64,000 nucleotides of DNA from JAKQHY01 sp034429475 (GTDB lineage: Bacteria > Chloroflexota > Anaerolineae > B4-G1 > SLSP01), in assembly GCA_034429475.1 (NCBI GenBank), contig DAOUGD010000294.1, positions 8,746-72,745 of the forward strand. Reading direction: 5' to 3'. Of the stretch, positions 35,830-44,695 are shown piece by piece. Position numbers and translations under genes: made by a program. Every line of letters begins with the position of its first letter. The stretch's first letter is position 1. The notes under the pieces are model-generated. The model saw only the letters and a program-made list of their open reading frames with translations. It was not told the origin of the DNA and did not search any database.

Positions 35830-36978
35830 ATGAAAGTCATCCAAGTCGAACTATGTCGCAGTCAAACACCCATTCCGCTGCCGGAGCCGTGGGCGCCGGC
35901 GTGGTGGGAGCCAAGCGGTAAGCCTTTTACGTCGCTCGATTTTGCTTTCTACAAGGTCTACACCGACGAAGGTATTGTTGGGATTGGCCCGTACACCGGC
36001 GGCAATCCGGCGGCGTTGGCGCTGGGGGTAGACCCCTTCCAGGTCGGTGGATTCTGGCAGCGGCACATGAGCGGCGCGCGCTCCGAGAATGCGGGGAAGG
36101 GCGCGGCGGGATTGGAAATTGCGCTGTGGGACATCGTCGGCAAGGCTGCCGGGCTGCCGCTCTACAAGCTGATGGGCGCAGGGCGCAACCGGACGCCGGT
36201 CTACGCGGCGGTCAGCCGTCTGCTGGAGCCGGAACGCCAGATCGAGCAGATCGAGGAAATCATCGCCGCCGGATTCAAGGCAGTCAAATTGCGGATGCAC
36301 CGGCGAAATCCCTGGGACGATTTGGCCGTGATCCAGGCGGTGCATGACGCGCTGGGCGACCGCGTGGCGCTCCTCGTGGACGCCAACCAGAACAACGTTT
36401 CCGAAGGTTACGCTTTCTGGTCGCGGGCCACTGCGTTGGCGATGGCGCAGGAATTGGACGCGCTCGGCCTGTATTACCTGGAAGAGCCGCTGCCTCGCAA
36501 AGACGTGGAGGGGTTGGCGGAGATTGCTGCCTCGGTGACGATGTTTGTCGCGGGTGGGGAACATTCGCCCACCGTCTACGATTTCAAGCCGCATATCCTG
36601 GCCGGCGCGTATGACATCGTCCAGCCCGACGTCTCGCTCACCGGCAACATCGGCATCACCGGTTTGCGGCACGTCGCGGCCTTTGCGGACTATTTTGAGC
36701 GACTGGTCATTCCGCACGTCCTCGGCTCGGCGACCACGGCGCTGCATCTAGCGGCGACCCTGCCCCCGATGGCGGCAGCGTCCAACTGCCCCTGGGTGGA
36801 ATACCCCTGCGATCCGCCGGTGCTTACTCCCGCCACCCTGCAAGCCCTCATCTGCGAGCCGATCCTGGTGGAAGCCGATGGCTGCGTCACCCTGCCCGAT
36901 AAACCCGGCCTGGGCATCGAATTGAACGAAGACTGGCTGGCGGATAAAGTAGCGGTCAACCAGACAGTGAAGTTGTAA
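35830..36978 (+). CDS. Mandelate racemase/muconate lactonizing enzyme family protein (enolase superfamily)
   Basis: A 382-residue enzyme starting after GAAGGAGA. Metal ligands are Asp184 (LLVDANQNN), Glu219 (YLEEPLP) and Glu244 (AGGEHSP). The base candidates are Lys153 and Arg155 (VKLRMH) on one face and the Asp267-His296 dyad (QPDVS, VIPHVLGS) on the other, which is the mandelate racemase subgroup layout rather than that of muconate cycloisomerase. Such enzymes mostly dehydrate or racemise sugar acids. The neighbours (glycosidase-like upstream, glycyl radical enzyme downstream) support anaerobic sugar-acid breakdown, but the substrate is unknown. Confidence 0.9.
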   Translation: MKVIQVELCRSQTPIPLPEPWAPAWWEPSGKPFTSLDFAFYKVYTDEGIVGIGPYTGGNPAALALGVDPFQVGGFWQRHMSGARSENAGKGAAGLEIALWDIVGKAAGLPLYKLMGAGRNRTPVYAAVSRLLEPERQIEQIEEIIAAGFKAVKLRMHRRNPWDDLAVIQAVHDALGDRVALLVDANQNNVSEGYAFWSRATALAMAQELDALGLYYLEEPLPRKDVEGLAEIAASVTMFVAGGEHSPTVYDFKPHILAGAYDIVQPDVSLTGNIGITGLRHVAAFADYFERLVIPHVLGSATTALHLAATLPPMAAASNCPWVEYPCDPPVLTPATLQALICEPILVEADGCVTLPDKPGLGIELNEDWLADKVAVNQTVKL

Positions 36979-36980
36979 AA

Positions 36981-37057
36981 ACGGAACGCGGAAAAACACG
37001 GAAGAACACGGATTTTTCTAAAATCTGTTCCGTGTTATCCGTGTTTGTCCGTGTTCT
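36981..37057. repeat. Palindromic tandem repeat, ACACGGAAGA unit
   Basis: GCGGAAAAACACGGAAGAACACGGAT on the left is mirrored by TTCCGTGTTATCCGTGTTTGTCCGTGTTC on the right. Two TGCGTGAATC copies follow at about 37069-37089. A TATAAT at 37149 may serve the glycyl radical gene. Confidence 0.85.
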
Positions 37058-37187
37058 ATAAAAAAATCTGCGTGAATCTGCGTGAATCTGGGTCCCCAAA
37101 AAACCGTCGTCACATTTCATTCGACAAGTCATTTCAGCGATAAAGTTGTATAATATCTCGTAATATCGTTGCCAGGAGGTTTGACCA

Positions 37188-39509
37188 ATGTCTGCAATTC
37201 AAGCGTTGGAAACTTTTACATATCAAACGCGCCTTGAAACCTTGCGCGCCGAAAAATTGCGCCAGACGCAGGAAAAACAGGCACTCATCGGTTCGATGGA
37301 TCACGACGATTGGGCGTTGGTGTTGCCGCCGCCTGACCGTCGCAAGATCACACAGGCGATGAGTACGTCCGGTATGCCGATTACCGACTGCCTCATTGCG
37401 GGCTACGAGCCGGCGGCGAGCCATCCAAGCGGTGGCTTCTTCGGCCCGAAAGCAGTCGGCGCGAACTACCGTGCGCTGTTGGAGGCGCATCCGACCTATA
37501 TTGACCCCAGTAGCTCGCTCGCGGGCGGTTATATGGTCAACTTCTCCTCGTACCGCAAGCCCGGCTGGAACCCCGATTTCGCCGTCAGCGCGCTGCGTCC
37601 CGATCTGGCGGAATTGCACCGGAAGTATCAACTTCATCCCGGCATCGGCGCGACGCAGCACTTCTGCCAGGATTTGCAGATCGGCCTGGATTTGGGGTGG
37701 GGCGGCATCCTAACCAACATTCGACGTTATCGGGAGATAAATCTCGCCACGGTTCCTGCGCCGGAGGATGCGCGCTTCGCCCCGGTCACGCGTGAGGAAA
37801 TGGCGGATTTCTACGCTGGGTTGGAGGACATCGTTCTGGGGATGCAGGCCTGGATTCGCCATCACGTTGACGCCGCCCGCGAGAGGGCGGAAGCCGAGAA
37901 CGACCCGGTCCTGCGCCAAAATCTGCTTGAGATAGCCGAGATGAATGACTGGCTCGTCGCCGAACCGCCGCGCACCTTCCGTGAGGCGTGCCAGTGGATG
38001 TTGTGGTTCCAGGTGGCGGCGCGGATGTACAACGGCAGCGGCTCGATGGGCCGCCTGGATGTGCTGCTCACCCCTTACTACGAACGCGAAGTCGCCGCCG
38101 GGACGCTGACCGACGAGGAAGCGACCTTCCACATTGCCTGCCTGCTCCTGCGCGATACGGCCTACCTGCAAGTCGGCGGGCCGGACGCGGCGGGACGCGA
38201 TGTGACCAACCGCGTCTCGTACCTGGTGCTGGAAGCCGCACATCAGCTTCAAATTCCCGTCAATGTCGGTGTGGCGGTGGGCTGCAACGTGGACCCTGGA
38301 TTACTGCGCCGGGGTGTTGAGATTATGTTTGAGGACAAGAAGGGCGTCCCCAAGTTTCTCGGCGTGGATCAGACTGCCGAAGGGTACGCCCGCAACGGTT
38401 ATGCCGTCGGCTGGGGCTATGAGCGCGCCTACTCCGGCTGCCATTGGTCGGCGATTCCGGGCCGGGAGTACACGCTCAACGACTGCGTCAAGATCAACTT
38501 TGCCGCCGTCTTCGAGGTCGCGTGGAAAGAGATGACCTTATCCCAAACCTCACCCCCGGCCCCTCTCCTGCCAGGAGAGGGGAGAAGCGTGGCTAGACTG
38601 TGGGACTTGTACATCCACCATTTGCAAACGGGTGTGCGCGCCATTGCGGAGAGCCTGGACTTCCACACGGCGTACATGTACAAGGTTTTCCCCGAACTGG
38701 TGATGGATTTGCTTTGCTACGGCCCCATCGAGCGCGGACTGGACGCCTCGCACGGCGGCGTGGAATTTTACAACCTGTGTCTCGACGGCGCGGCGCTGGC
38801 GACGGTGGCGGATTCGTTTGCCGCGTTGGAGCAGCGCATCGAGCAGGAGGGGCGGCTGACCTGGGACGAAATCGCCCGCTACATTGAAACTGATTGGGCC
38901 GGCCCCGATGGCGAACGCGCCCGGCTGATGATGCGCAGCATCCCCCGCTACGGGACGGGCGGCGCGCTGGCCGACGATTGGGCGGTGCGTGCCGCGCAGG
39001 TCTTCACGGATGTGGTCAAGGAAGCGCCGACGCCTGCCGGATTTGTGATGCTGCCGGGCCTCTTCTCGTGGGCCAACACTATCCCGATGGGTAAAGGTGT
39101 GGGCGCGACGCCGAACGGACGCCACGCCGGCGCTCCCATCGCCCACGGCTCCAACCCCGACCCCGGCTTCCGCAAGGATGGTGCGCCGACGGCGATGGCG
39201 GTGGCCATTGCATCCGTCCAACCCGGCTACGGCAACACCGCGCCGATGCAGTTGGAACTCGACCCGGCTCTGGGCAAAGACGTGGGCGGCATCGAACACG
39301 TCGCCAACCTGATCAAGACACACTTCGAGATGGGGGGGACGCAGATCAACCTGAACATCATGGACGCCGAACAAGTCCTCGAAGCCCACAAAGACCCGTC
39401 CAAATATCCCGATCTGGTGGTGCGCGTCACCGGCTTCAGCGCCTACTTCGCCAGCCTCTCGCCGGAATTCCGGCAGTTGGTGGTGGATCGGATCATTGCG
39501 GAGGGGTAG
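37188..39509 (+). CDS. Glycyl radical enzyme of unassigned substrate
   Basis: A 773-residue pyruvate formate-lyase-superfamily enzyme for oxygen-free radical chemistry. The C-terminal glycyl radical loop is RVTGFSAYF, and the thiyl cysteine is in AYSGCHWSAIPGREY (residue about 418). Formate-lyase has two adjacent cysteines and the diol, choline and proline enzymes have Cys-Val-Glu; here Cys is followed by His-Trp, so none of those activities is assigned. Start ATG follows CAGGAGG. The activase gene starts 6 bases after the stop. An in-frame insert at about 38541-38592, coding SQTSPPAPLLPGEG, carries an 11-bp-arm palindrome and lies before the expected LWDLY helix, probably in a surface loop. 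Confidence 0.92.
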   Translation: MSAIQALETFTYQTRLETLRAEKLRQTQEKQALIGSMDHDDWALVLPPPDRRKITQAMSTSGMPITDCLIAGYEPAASHPSGGFFGPKAVGANYRALLEAHPTYIDPSSSLAGGYMVNFSSYRKPGWNPDFAVSALRPDLAELHRKYQLHPGIGATQHFCQDLQIGLDLGWGGILTNIRRYREINLATVPAPEDARFAPVTREEMADFYAGLEDIVLGMQAWIRHHVDAARERAEAENDPVLRQNLLEIAEMNDWLVAEPPRTFREACQWMLWFQVAARMYNGSGSMGRLDVLLTPYYEREVAAGTLTDEEATFHIACLLLRDTAYLQVGGPDAAGRDVTNRVSYLVLEAAHQLQIPVNVGVAVGCNVDPGLLRRGVEIMFEDKKGVPKFLGVDQTAEGYARNGYAVGWGYERAYSGCHWSAIPGREYTLNDCVKINFAAVFEVAWKEMTLSQTSPPAPLLPGEGRSVARLWDLYIHHLQTGVRAIAESLDFHTAYMYKVFPELVMDLLCYGPIERGLDASHGGVEFYNLCLDGAALATVADSFAALEQRIEQEGRLTWDEIARYIETDWAGPDGERARLMMRSIPRYGTGGALADDWAVRAAQVFTDVVKEAPTPAGFVMLPGLFSWANTIPMGKGVGATPNGRHAGAPIAHGSNPDPGFRKDGAPTAMAVAIASVQPGYGNTAPMQLELDPALGKDVGGIEHVANLIKTHFEMGGTQINLNIMDAEQVLEAHKDPSKYPDLVVRVTGFSAYFASLSPEFRQLVVDRIIAEG
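38560..38582. repeat. REP-like palindrome inside glycyl radical gene
   Basis: CCCCTCTCCTG (38560-38570) and CAGGAGAGGGG (38572-38582) form perfect 11-bp arms around one base. It sits in frame inside the coding sequence. Confidence 0.9.
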
Positions 39510-39515
39510 AGCGTC

Positions 39516-40445
39516 ATGCAAGGTATTGTCACCAACATCCAACGTTTTTCTATTCACGATGGCCCCGGCATCCGCACGACCGTCTTTCTCAAGGGGTGCA
39601 ATCTGCGCTGCTTCTGGTGTCACAACCCGGAGACGTGGTCGCCCAAATCGGAAATCCAAGAGTTTCCATCTAAGTGCATTGGCTGTGGGGCGTGCCTGAG
39701 CGTGTGTCCGCAGGGCGCGCATAGGATGGTGGACGGCGTGAAGCTGTACGACCGCGACAAGTGCGTGGCCTGCGGCAAGTGCGCGGAAACGTGCTATGCC
39801 GAGGCGCTCGTCTTCACCGGCAAAACGATGACGATGGAGGATGTGCTGGCCGAAGTCTTGGCCGACCGCCCCTTCTACGCCACGTCCGGCGGCGGCGTGA
39901 CGCTCTCCGGCGGAGAACCCGCGCTGCAATTGGACTTCTCTTACGAAATCCTGGCGCGCAGCAAAGCCGAGGGCGTTCACACGGCCATCGAGACCGACGC
40001 CAATTACGCCTGGGAACGGCTGGAGAAGTTGCTCGCAGTGACCGACTTCGTGATGACCGACATCAAACACATGGATTCGGCCAAACACCGGGAAGTCACC
40101 GGCGTCCCCAACGAGCGCATCCTCGACAATCATCGGCGGCTGATGGCGACCGACAAGCCTGTGGTGTTCCGCACCCCCGTCGTGCCGACGGTGAACGCCA
40201 CGCCGGAGGAAATCGGCGCCATCGCTGCGTACATCCGCGACCTCGCCGATTTGCGGAAAAAAAGCGGCAGTTCCGCGCCCCCGCCAAGCCTTGATCTACT
40301 TCCCTTTCACCGTCTCGCCGGCGACAAATACCGCAGCCTGGGACTGGAGTACAAGGCCAAAGACCTGCCCACGCCCACCAAAGCCGAAATGACGGCCTTT
40401 GTGGAGTTGGCGGCAGGCTACGGCATTGCTGTGAAAAGTGGTTGA
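39516..40445 (+). CDS. Glycyl radical enzyme activase (radical SAM)
   Basis: A 309-residue radical SAM enzyme that abstracts hydrogen from the partner enzyme's glycine. The N-terminus IQRFSIHDGPGIRTTVFLKG with CNLRCFWC binds the SAM-cluster. A ferredoxin-like insert (CIGCGACLSVCP and CVACGKCAETCY) holds two extra 4Fe-4S clusters, as in activases of glycerol dehydratase and 4-hydroxyphenylacetate decarboxylase, but not in PflA. SGGGVTLSGGEPALQ is the SAM-binding strand. It is 6 bases downstream of the glycyl radical gene and surely its partner. A low-complexity stretch RKKSGSSAPPPS near 248 is unusual for the family. Confidence 0.94.
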   Translation: MQGIVTNIQRFSIHDGPGIRTTVFLKGCNLRCFWCHNPETWSPKSEIQEFPSKCIGCGACLSVCPQGAHRMVDGVKLYDRDKCVACGKCAETCYAEALVFTGKTMTMEDVLAEVLADRPFYATSGGGVTLSGGEPALQLDFSYEILARSKAEGVHTAIETDANYAWERLEKLLAVTDFVMTDIKHMDSAKHREVTGVPNERILDNHRRLMATDKPVVFRTPVVPTVNATPEEIGAIAAYIRDLADLRKKSGSSAPPPSLDLLPFHRLAGDKYRSLGLEYKAKDLPTPTKAEMTAFVELAAGYGIAVKSG

Positions 40446-40457
40446 TTCTTCTTTGCG

Positions 40458-40490
40458 TGTTTTGGGGCGCGCTTCGCACGCCCCAAAACA
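40458..40490. terminator. Bidirectional hairpin between convergent genes (TGTTTT...AAAACA group)
   Basis: TGTTTTGGGGCG (40458-40469) pairs with CGCCCCAAAACA (40479-40490). It lies 12 bases after the activase stop and 8 bases before the end of the opposing gene. T-runs are short. Confidence 0.75.
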
Positions 40491-40497
40491 ATTTATG

Positions 40498-41955
40498 TTA
40501 ATTCCCCATCTGTAACAACGCCTCCAACTCTTCCGCCGCATCCACCAGCCGGCCGGGGCGCTGCGTCAGGCTGAACCAATCCCACTGGTCGCCGTGCGGG
40601 AAATCGTCGAGGAACCAGCATAGCGCCACGATTTGCGGTTCGGCGTTCACCATCTTCATCGCCGTAGTGAGCCAGCCTTTGGGGTAATTCTGCGCCGGCG
40701 GGATGTTCGCCGCCCGGTCGTAGGTGTTGGTGGAAATGATGTAGACCGGCAGTCCACGCGTGCTGGAGTAAGCGTTGATGATGTCCAACCAGTCCCGATA
40801 GACGCCGAAGCCCGCCCGCGCGCCGCCCCACGCCGCGCGGCGCAGGTCGGCGGACGGCTCGTCGGCGCGGAGCACGCCCGCCATTTCCGGCGCGTCCGGC
40901 GCTCCCGGCGCCTGCACGTCGAAGCCGTCGGGCGCGAGCAGGGGGATGCCGGCGGCGGCTTTGGCGCGCGCTGCTTCGTCCAGCCGCGCGACGAGGGTGT
41001 TCATGGCGTTGAGCCAGGGCTGGTTGATGGTGTAGGGCAGCGCGCCATCCTGATCGGCGCTCCACGGCTGCAACGGGCCGACGATGACGCGGACACGCGG
41101 ATTTTCGGCCCGCACGATTTGCACGGCGTTGTCGCTGTGGCTGACGTCCTCACCGTAGCCGTTGCAGAGGCGGGCATACCACTCCGGCGTGACCGGCCTT
41201 CCTGCCGCCAACCCGTTTGCCTCCGCCGTGTTGTAGTCGGTGCCCAGCACGTATCCGTAGACTTCGCGCAGGCGCGCGTCGCGCGACAGGCGGCGCAGAT
41301 ATTCCAGGTACTCGGTCAGCGCGACGTAATCGTCTGTCGGCGGAAGGCTCTGCTCCTGGTCGTAGTCCACGCGCACCAAGACGCGCAACCCCTGCGCGTG
41401 ATGCGCCGCGACCCGTGTCGCCAGATCGTCCACGCCCCAATAGGGTTCCTCGGCGCGGCGGGCGTAGGTGATTTCGACGGCCCATCCGCTGCGCCCGTGC
41501 CAGTCGCGGGTGAGACTGGGCATCACCAGGCCGAGCTTCGTCGGCGTGGTTTCCGGGCGGGGGGATGGCGTCGGATCGCCCAGCGCGAAGCGGCCCCGCT
41601 CCACGCACCCGGTGTGGCAGTCGTGGTAGAAGATCACCTCGGCGGGCGCGGCGGGCGCGGTGTATGTCCAGCGCCACGTCCAGACAACGCCGCTGCGAAC
41701 AGCCTGTCCCTGCGCCTGGGCCGGAACGCCGTCCACCGTCAGCGTCACGAACGTCCACGGCGTCATGTCGGTGAGCACCACTTCCACCCGGTCGCCGGGC
41801 TGCGGTGCCGTTGGCTTCAGGCGGAGGCGCGGCCAGGGCCAGTCCGTCACATCCCCAGGCGCGATCATCACCTGCCCGCGAATGGGGAGCAGCCAGTAGG
41901 CGATGCTCGCCACGACGAGTAACAGCAGCCAGCCAAATTTGCGTAAGCGCATCAT
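40498..41955 (-). CDS. Exported glycosidase-like TIM-barrel protein
   Basis: A 485-residue protein with an N-terminal membrane anchor or signal (GWLLLLVVASIAYWLLP). Residues about 30-135 form a beta domain (VEVVLTDMTPWTFVTLTVDG), then a PTPSPRP linker, then a barrel-like domain (about 150-480) with LRVLVRVDYDQEQ, YGYVLGTDYN, IVGPLQP and IVALCWFLDDFPHGDQWDWF. The last motif and the preceding strands recall glycoside hydrolases acting outside the cell, but no family or catalytic pair can be named. The start follows AGGAAAATT. It converges on the activase gene and diverges from a large membrane protein gene. Confidence 0.6.
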   Translation of the reverse strand: MMRLRKFGWLLLLVVASIAYWLLPIRGQVMIAPGDVTDWPWPRLRLKPTAPQPGDRVEVVLTDMTPWTFVTLTVDGVPAQAQGQAVRSGVVWTWRWTYTAPAAPAEVIFYHDCHTGCVERGRFALGDPTPSPRPETTPTKLGLVMPSLTRDWHGRSGWAVEITYARRAEEPYWGVDDLATRVAAHHAQGLRVLVRVDYDQEQSLPPTDDYVALTEYLEYLRRLSRDARLREVYGYVLGTDYNTAEANGLAAGRPVTPEWYARLCNGYGEDVSHSDNAVQIVRAENPRVRVIVGPLQPWSADQDGALPYTINQPWLNAMNTLVARLDEAARAKAAAGIPLLAPDGFDVQAPGAPDAPEMAGVLRADEPSADLRRAAWGGARAGFGVYRDWLDIINAYSSTRGLPVYIISTNTYDRAANIPPAQNYPKGWLTTAMKMVNAEPQIVALCWFLDDFPHGDQWDWFSLTQRPGRLVDAAEELEALLQMGN

Positions 41956-41977
41956 AATTTTCCTAACACAAGATTTG

Positions 41978-42056
41978 GAATTTCAAGCGTCAAACGTCAA
42001 CCGTCAACCGTCAAATTATGTTCGACGTTTGACATTTGACGTTTGACGTTTCACGT
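41978..42056. repeat. Palindromic tandem repeat, CGTCAAA/CGTCAAC units
   Basis: GCGTCAAACGTCAACCGTCAACCGTCAAA on the left faces CGACGTTTGACATTTGACGTTTGACG on the right. It lies between divergent genes. Confidence 0.88.
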
Positions 42057-42122
42057 ACTATACCCAAGAGCGCCATGAATGACAAGTTGACGCGCAGTTC
42101 AGCCGTGCGATAATGCGCCGTG

Positions 42123-44687
42123 ATGAACATGCGACTGACGTGGCGTCATTATGGCGCGGTGGGCTTGTGTTTTGGGCTGTTGGTGTGGCTGATGACTTTG
42201 CCGGCCTCGTTTACCTTGTCCACCCGCCTCATTGGCAACGATGTGGACAATTGGATTTTCTATTGGAACGATTGGTGGCTGGCAAAGTCCCTCTCTACCG
42301 GCCAACCTGTGTTGTTCACCCCTTACGCCTTTTTCCCCCAGGGCGCGAGTCTGGCGGCCCATTCTAACTCATTCCTCAGTTCCCTCCTGGCGCTGCCCCT
42401 GCGGTCTGTGGTGGGACCGGTGGCCGCCGCCAATCTGGTGTGGCTCTTTGGGATGTGGGTCGGCGCGGTGGGGATGTTCTGGTTGGCTTACGATCTGACG
42501 CGCAACCCGGCGGGCGCGCTCGTCGCGGGCTTCGTCTTCACCTTCGCGCCGTATCACCTCACCCAGGCCCTGGCGCACGCACACCTCGGCTTCATCCACT
42601 GGTGGCCCTGGTACGCCTTGATGTTGCGTCGCGCGCTCCAAATTTCCTCAACGGATTTAACGGATTCTAACGGGAAAATCCGTTTTAATCTGTTCAATCC
42701 GTTGAGGAAATGGGGATATGTATTAGCTGGCGGCGTCTTTGCCGCGCTGACGTTGTGGACCGGCCTGCAACTCGCGGTGATGCTGGCGCTATGGACGACG
42801 GGATACGTGGTGTGGTTGCTGGTGCGTCCGCCGCGCTCGCCGGCCCGCTGGCTGGAACTGGGCAAGCGATTGATGGTGGTGGCAGTAGTCGCCGGGCTGT
42901 TGAGTGCGCCGCTGCTCATCCCCATTGCCCGCGCCTGGGAAAGCGGCTGGACTGAAGGCTTCGACGAAAGCACGAGTCACCAGACCGATCTGCTGGCCTA
43001 CTTTGTTCCGCCCACTTATCATCCCCTGTGGGGCGACCGGGTTCAGCCCATTTACGAGCGGTTCGTCGCCAACCGGGCGTACATGCCGTACCTGGGATAT
43101 ACGGCGTTGTTTCTGGCATTTTTCCTCAACGGATTTAACGGATGGAAACGGATTTTTCCGTTGAAATCCGTTCAATCCGTTGAGGAGCGCATTTTCTGGC
43201 TGCTCACGTTGATTTTGTGGATGCTGCTGGCGGCGGGGAGCGCGCTGCGTGTCAACGGCGTGCTCTATCAGGCGATCCGGCTGCCCTATGGCTGGCTCGA
43301 TGACGTGTTCCCCATCTCTACATTGCGCTCCCCTGACCGGTTGAATACGCTGGCGGTGTTTTCGTTGGCGGCGCTGGCGGGGTATGGCGCGGCGCGCTTG
43401 CGGCGACGTTGGTGGCTGATCCCCATCGGCCTGCTGTTGCTGACGGAGTATCTGTGTCTGCCGCTGCTGCGGTGGGAATTGCTGCCGGACTCTCCCTTCT
43501 ACGCGCAGATGGCAGCGGACGGGGAGAATTACGCGGTGCTGGATTACCCGATGGGTTACAACGAGGCCAAGTTGTGGTTGTACTACCAGACGTTGCACGG
43601 CAAGCCGACGGTGGAAGGGCACGTTTCGCGGTACACGCCGGAATTGTACACGCTGATCACGTCCAATTCGCTGATCCGCGCGTTGTACCAGGGCAATCTC
43701 AAGGGGAAGCCGGTGCTCTTGCCCGGCGACGCGATTGCCGCGCAGCCCATTCCGCCGGCGGACGTGGGCGCGGCGCTCCGGGAACTGGCCGACCTCGGTG
43801 TGCGCTACGTTCTTGTCCACAAGCCCTATGTGGATGCGGACTTGGACGCCCACTTCCGGCGTGTCTTGCCGCTGGCGCCCGTCTACGAGGATGAGACGCT
43901 GGCCGTCTACGATCTCACCGCGCCGCTGGCTGTGACTTACGACGATTTCCCTGTAGTTCTCTCCAATGATCTGTCCCTGGCCCGCTTTGATGTGCAGCTT
44001 GACGCTGAGGGCGCGTGGCGCTTTCAAATGGTAGCCCAAGCCCGGCGTGATTTGGACGCGCTTCCGGCTTGCATGTTGGCTCTGGCGGAGGCAGCAACCC
44101 CACCGGTGTACTCCGCCGCCGTGGAGTGGGGAGCGTCAGGACTCAAGACCGGCGATCTGGCGGTGCAGGAACTCACCGCGCCGGTGGACGTCCCGCCGGG
44201 CGATTATCAGTGGAGTCTCACTTGTGCGGGAGCGTCCTATCGTTCGCCGGAGCATTGGCTCGTTGCGGCGGACGGCGCGCGTTACACCCAGTCTGTCTCC
44301 GGTGTGACGTTTGCTGATGCCATCACGCTGGCAGGCTATCGCTGGCGCACGGAAGGCGCGTCTCTCAAGCTGGATTTGGAGTGGGATGTTGTGCGCGCGC
44401 CCGGCAGCGATTACAAGTTGTTCGTCCATCTGTTGGACGCGGACGGGGCGTTGGCGGCGCAATACGACGCCATCCCGTGCGCCTGGGCGTGTCCCACGAG
44501 TGGCTGGCAAGCCGGGCAGCGCATCCACGACAGCGCGGAGTTGCGGCTGTGGAATTTACCGGCAGGCGACTATCACCTCGCCGTGGGGTGGTATCGCCCG
44601 GAAACGGGAGAACGACTCCCGGCGACCGGGGCGGAGGATGGGTACGTGATTTTACCAGAGGCGTTCAGCATCCGGCATCAGCCGTAA
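42123..44687 (+). CDS. Large GT-C-like membrane protein with outer C-terminal domain
   Basis: An 854-residue protein. About eleven hydrophobic helices in residues 10-460 with an early outer loop (NDVDNWIFYWNDWW) resemble GT39/YfhO-type polyprenol-dependent glycosyltransferases. The soluble remainder (about 470-854) has a mixed domain with YVLVHKPYVDADLDAHF and a final beta domain (KLFVHLLDADGALAAQYD) frequent at the ends of such Chloroflexota proteins. Two 62-bp palindromes lie inside the gene in different frames, coding SSTDLTDSNGKIRF and LNGFNGWKRIFPLK. The start is ATG 42123 or ATG 42129; GTG 42120 is also open. Acceptor and donor are unknown. Confidence 0.72.
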   Translation: MNMRLTWRHYGAVGLCFGLLVWLMTLPASFTLSTRLIGNDVDNWIFYWNDWWLAKSLSTGQPVLFTPYAFFPQGASLAAHSNSFLSSLLALPLRSVVGPVAAANLVWLFGMWVGAVGMFWLAYDLTRNPAGALVAGFVFTFAPYHLTQALAHAHLGFIHWWPWYALMLRRALQISSTDLTDSNGKIRFNLFNPLRKWGYVLAGGVFAALTLWTGLQLAVMLALWTTGYVVWLLVRPPRSPARWLELGKRLMVVAVVAGLLSAPLLIPIARAWESGWTEGFDESTSHQTDLLAYFVPPTYHPLWGDRVQPIYERFVANRAYMPYLGYTALFLAFFLNGFNGWKRIFPLKSVQSVEERIFWLLTLILWMLLAAGSALRVNGVLYQAIRLPYGWLDDVFPISTLRSPDRLNTLAVFSLAALAGYGAARLRRRWWLIPIGLLLLTEYLCLPLLRWELLPDSPFYAQMAADGENYAVLDYPMGYNEAKLWLYYQTLHGKPTVEGHVSRYTPELYTLITSNSLIRALYQGNLKGKPVLLPGDAIAAQPIPPADVGAALRELADLGVRYVLVHKPYVDADLDAHFRRVLPLAPVYEDETLAVYDLTAPLAVTYDDFPVVLSNDLSLARFDVQLDAEGAWRFQMVAQARRDLDALPACMLALAEAATPPVYSAAVEWGASGLKTGDLAVQELTAPVDVPPGDYQWSLTCAGASYRSPEHWLVAADGARYTQSVSGVTFADAITLAGYRWRTEGASLKLDLEWDVVRAPGSDYKLFVHLLDADGALAAQYDAIPCAWACPTSGWQAGQRIHDSAELRLWNLPAGDYHLAVGWYRPETGERLPATGAEDGYVILPEAFSIRHQP
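42646..42707. repeat. 62-bp palindrome inside coding sequence, copy 1
   Basis: CCTCAACGGATT (42646-42657) and AATCCGTTGAGG (42696-42707) bound it. The match extends three bases outward on both sides (42643-42710). The internal tandem unit is AACGGATTTA. Confidence 0.93.
43124..43185. repeat. 62-bp palindrome inside coding sequence, copy 2
   Basis: Same ends and same length as copy 1 (43124-43135 and 43174-43185), with a diverged centre. It is read in a different frame from copy 1. Confidence 0.93.
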
Positions 44688-44695
44688 AACGCGAG

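Noticed and set aside
37188..39509. Formate acetyltransferase (pflB)
   Set aside because: The adjacent Cys-Cys of formate-lyase is absent; the active site reads Gly-Cys-His-Trp.
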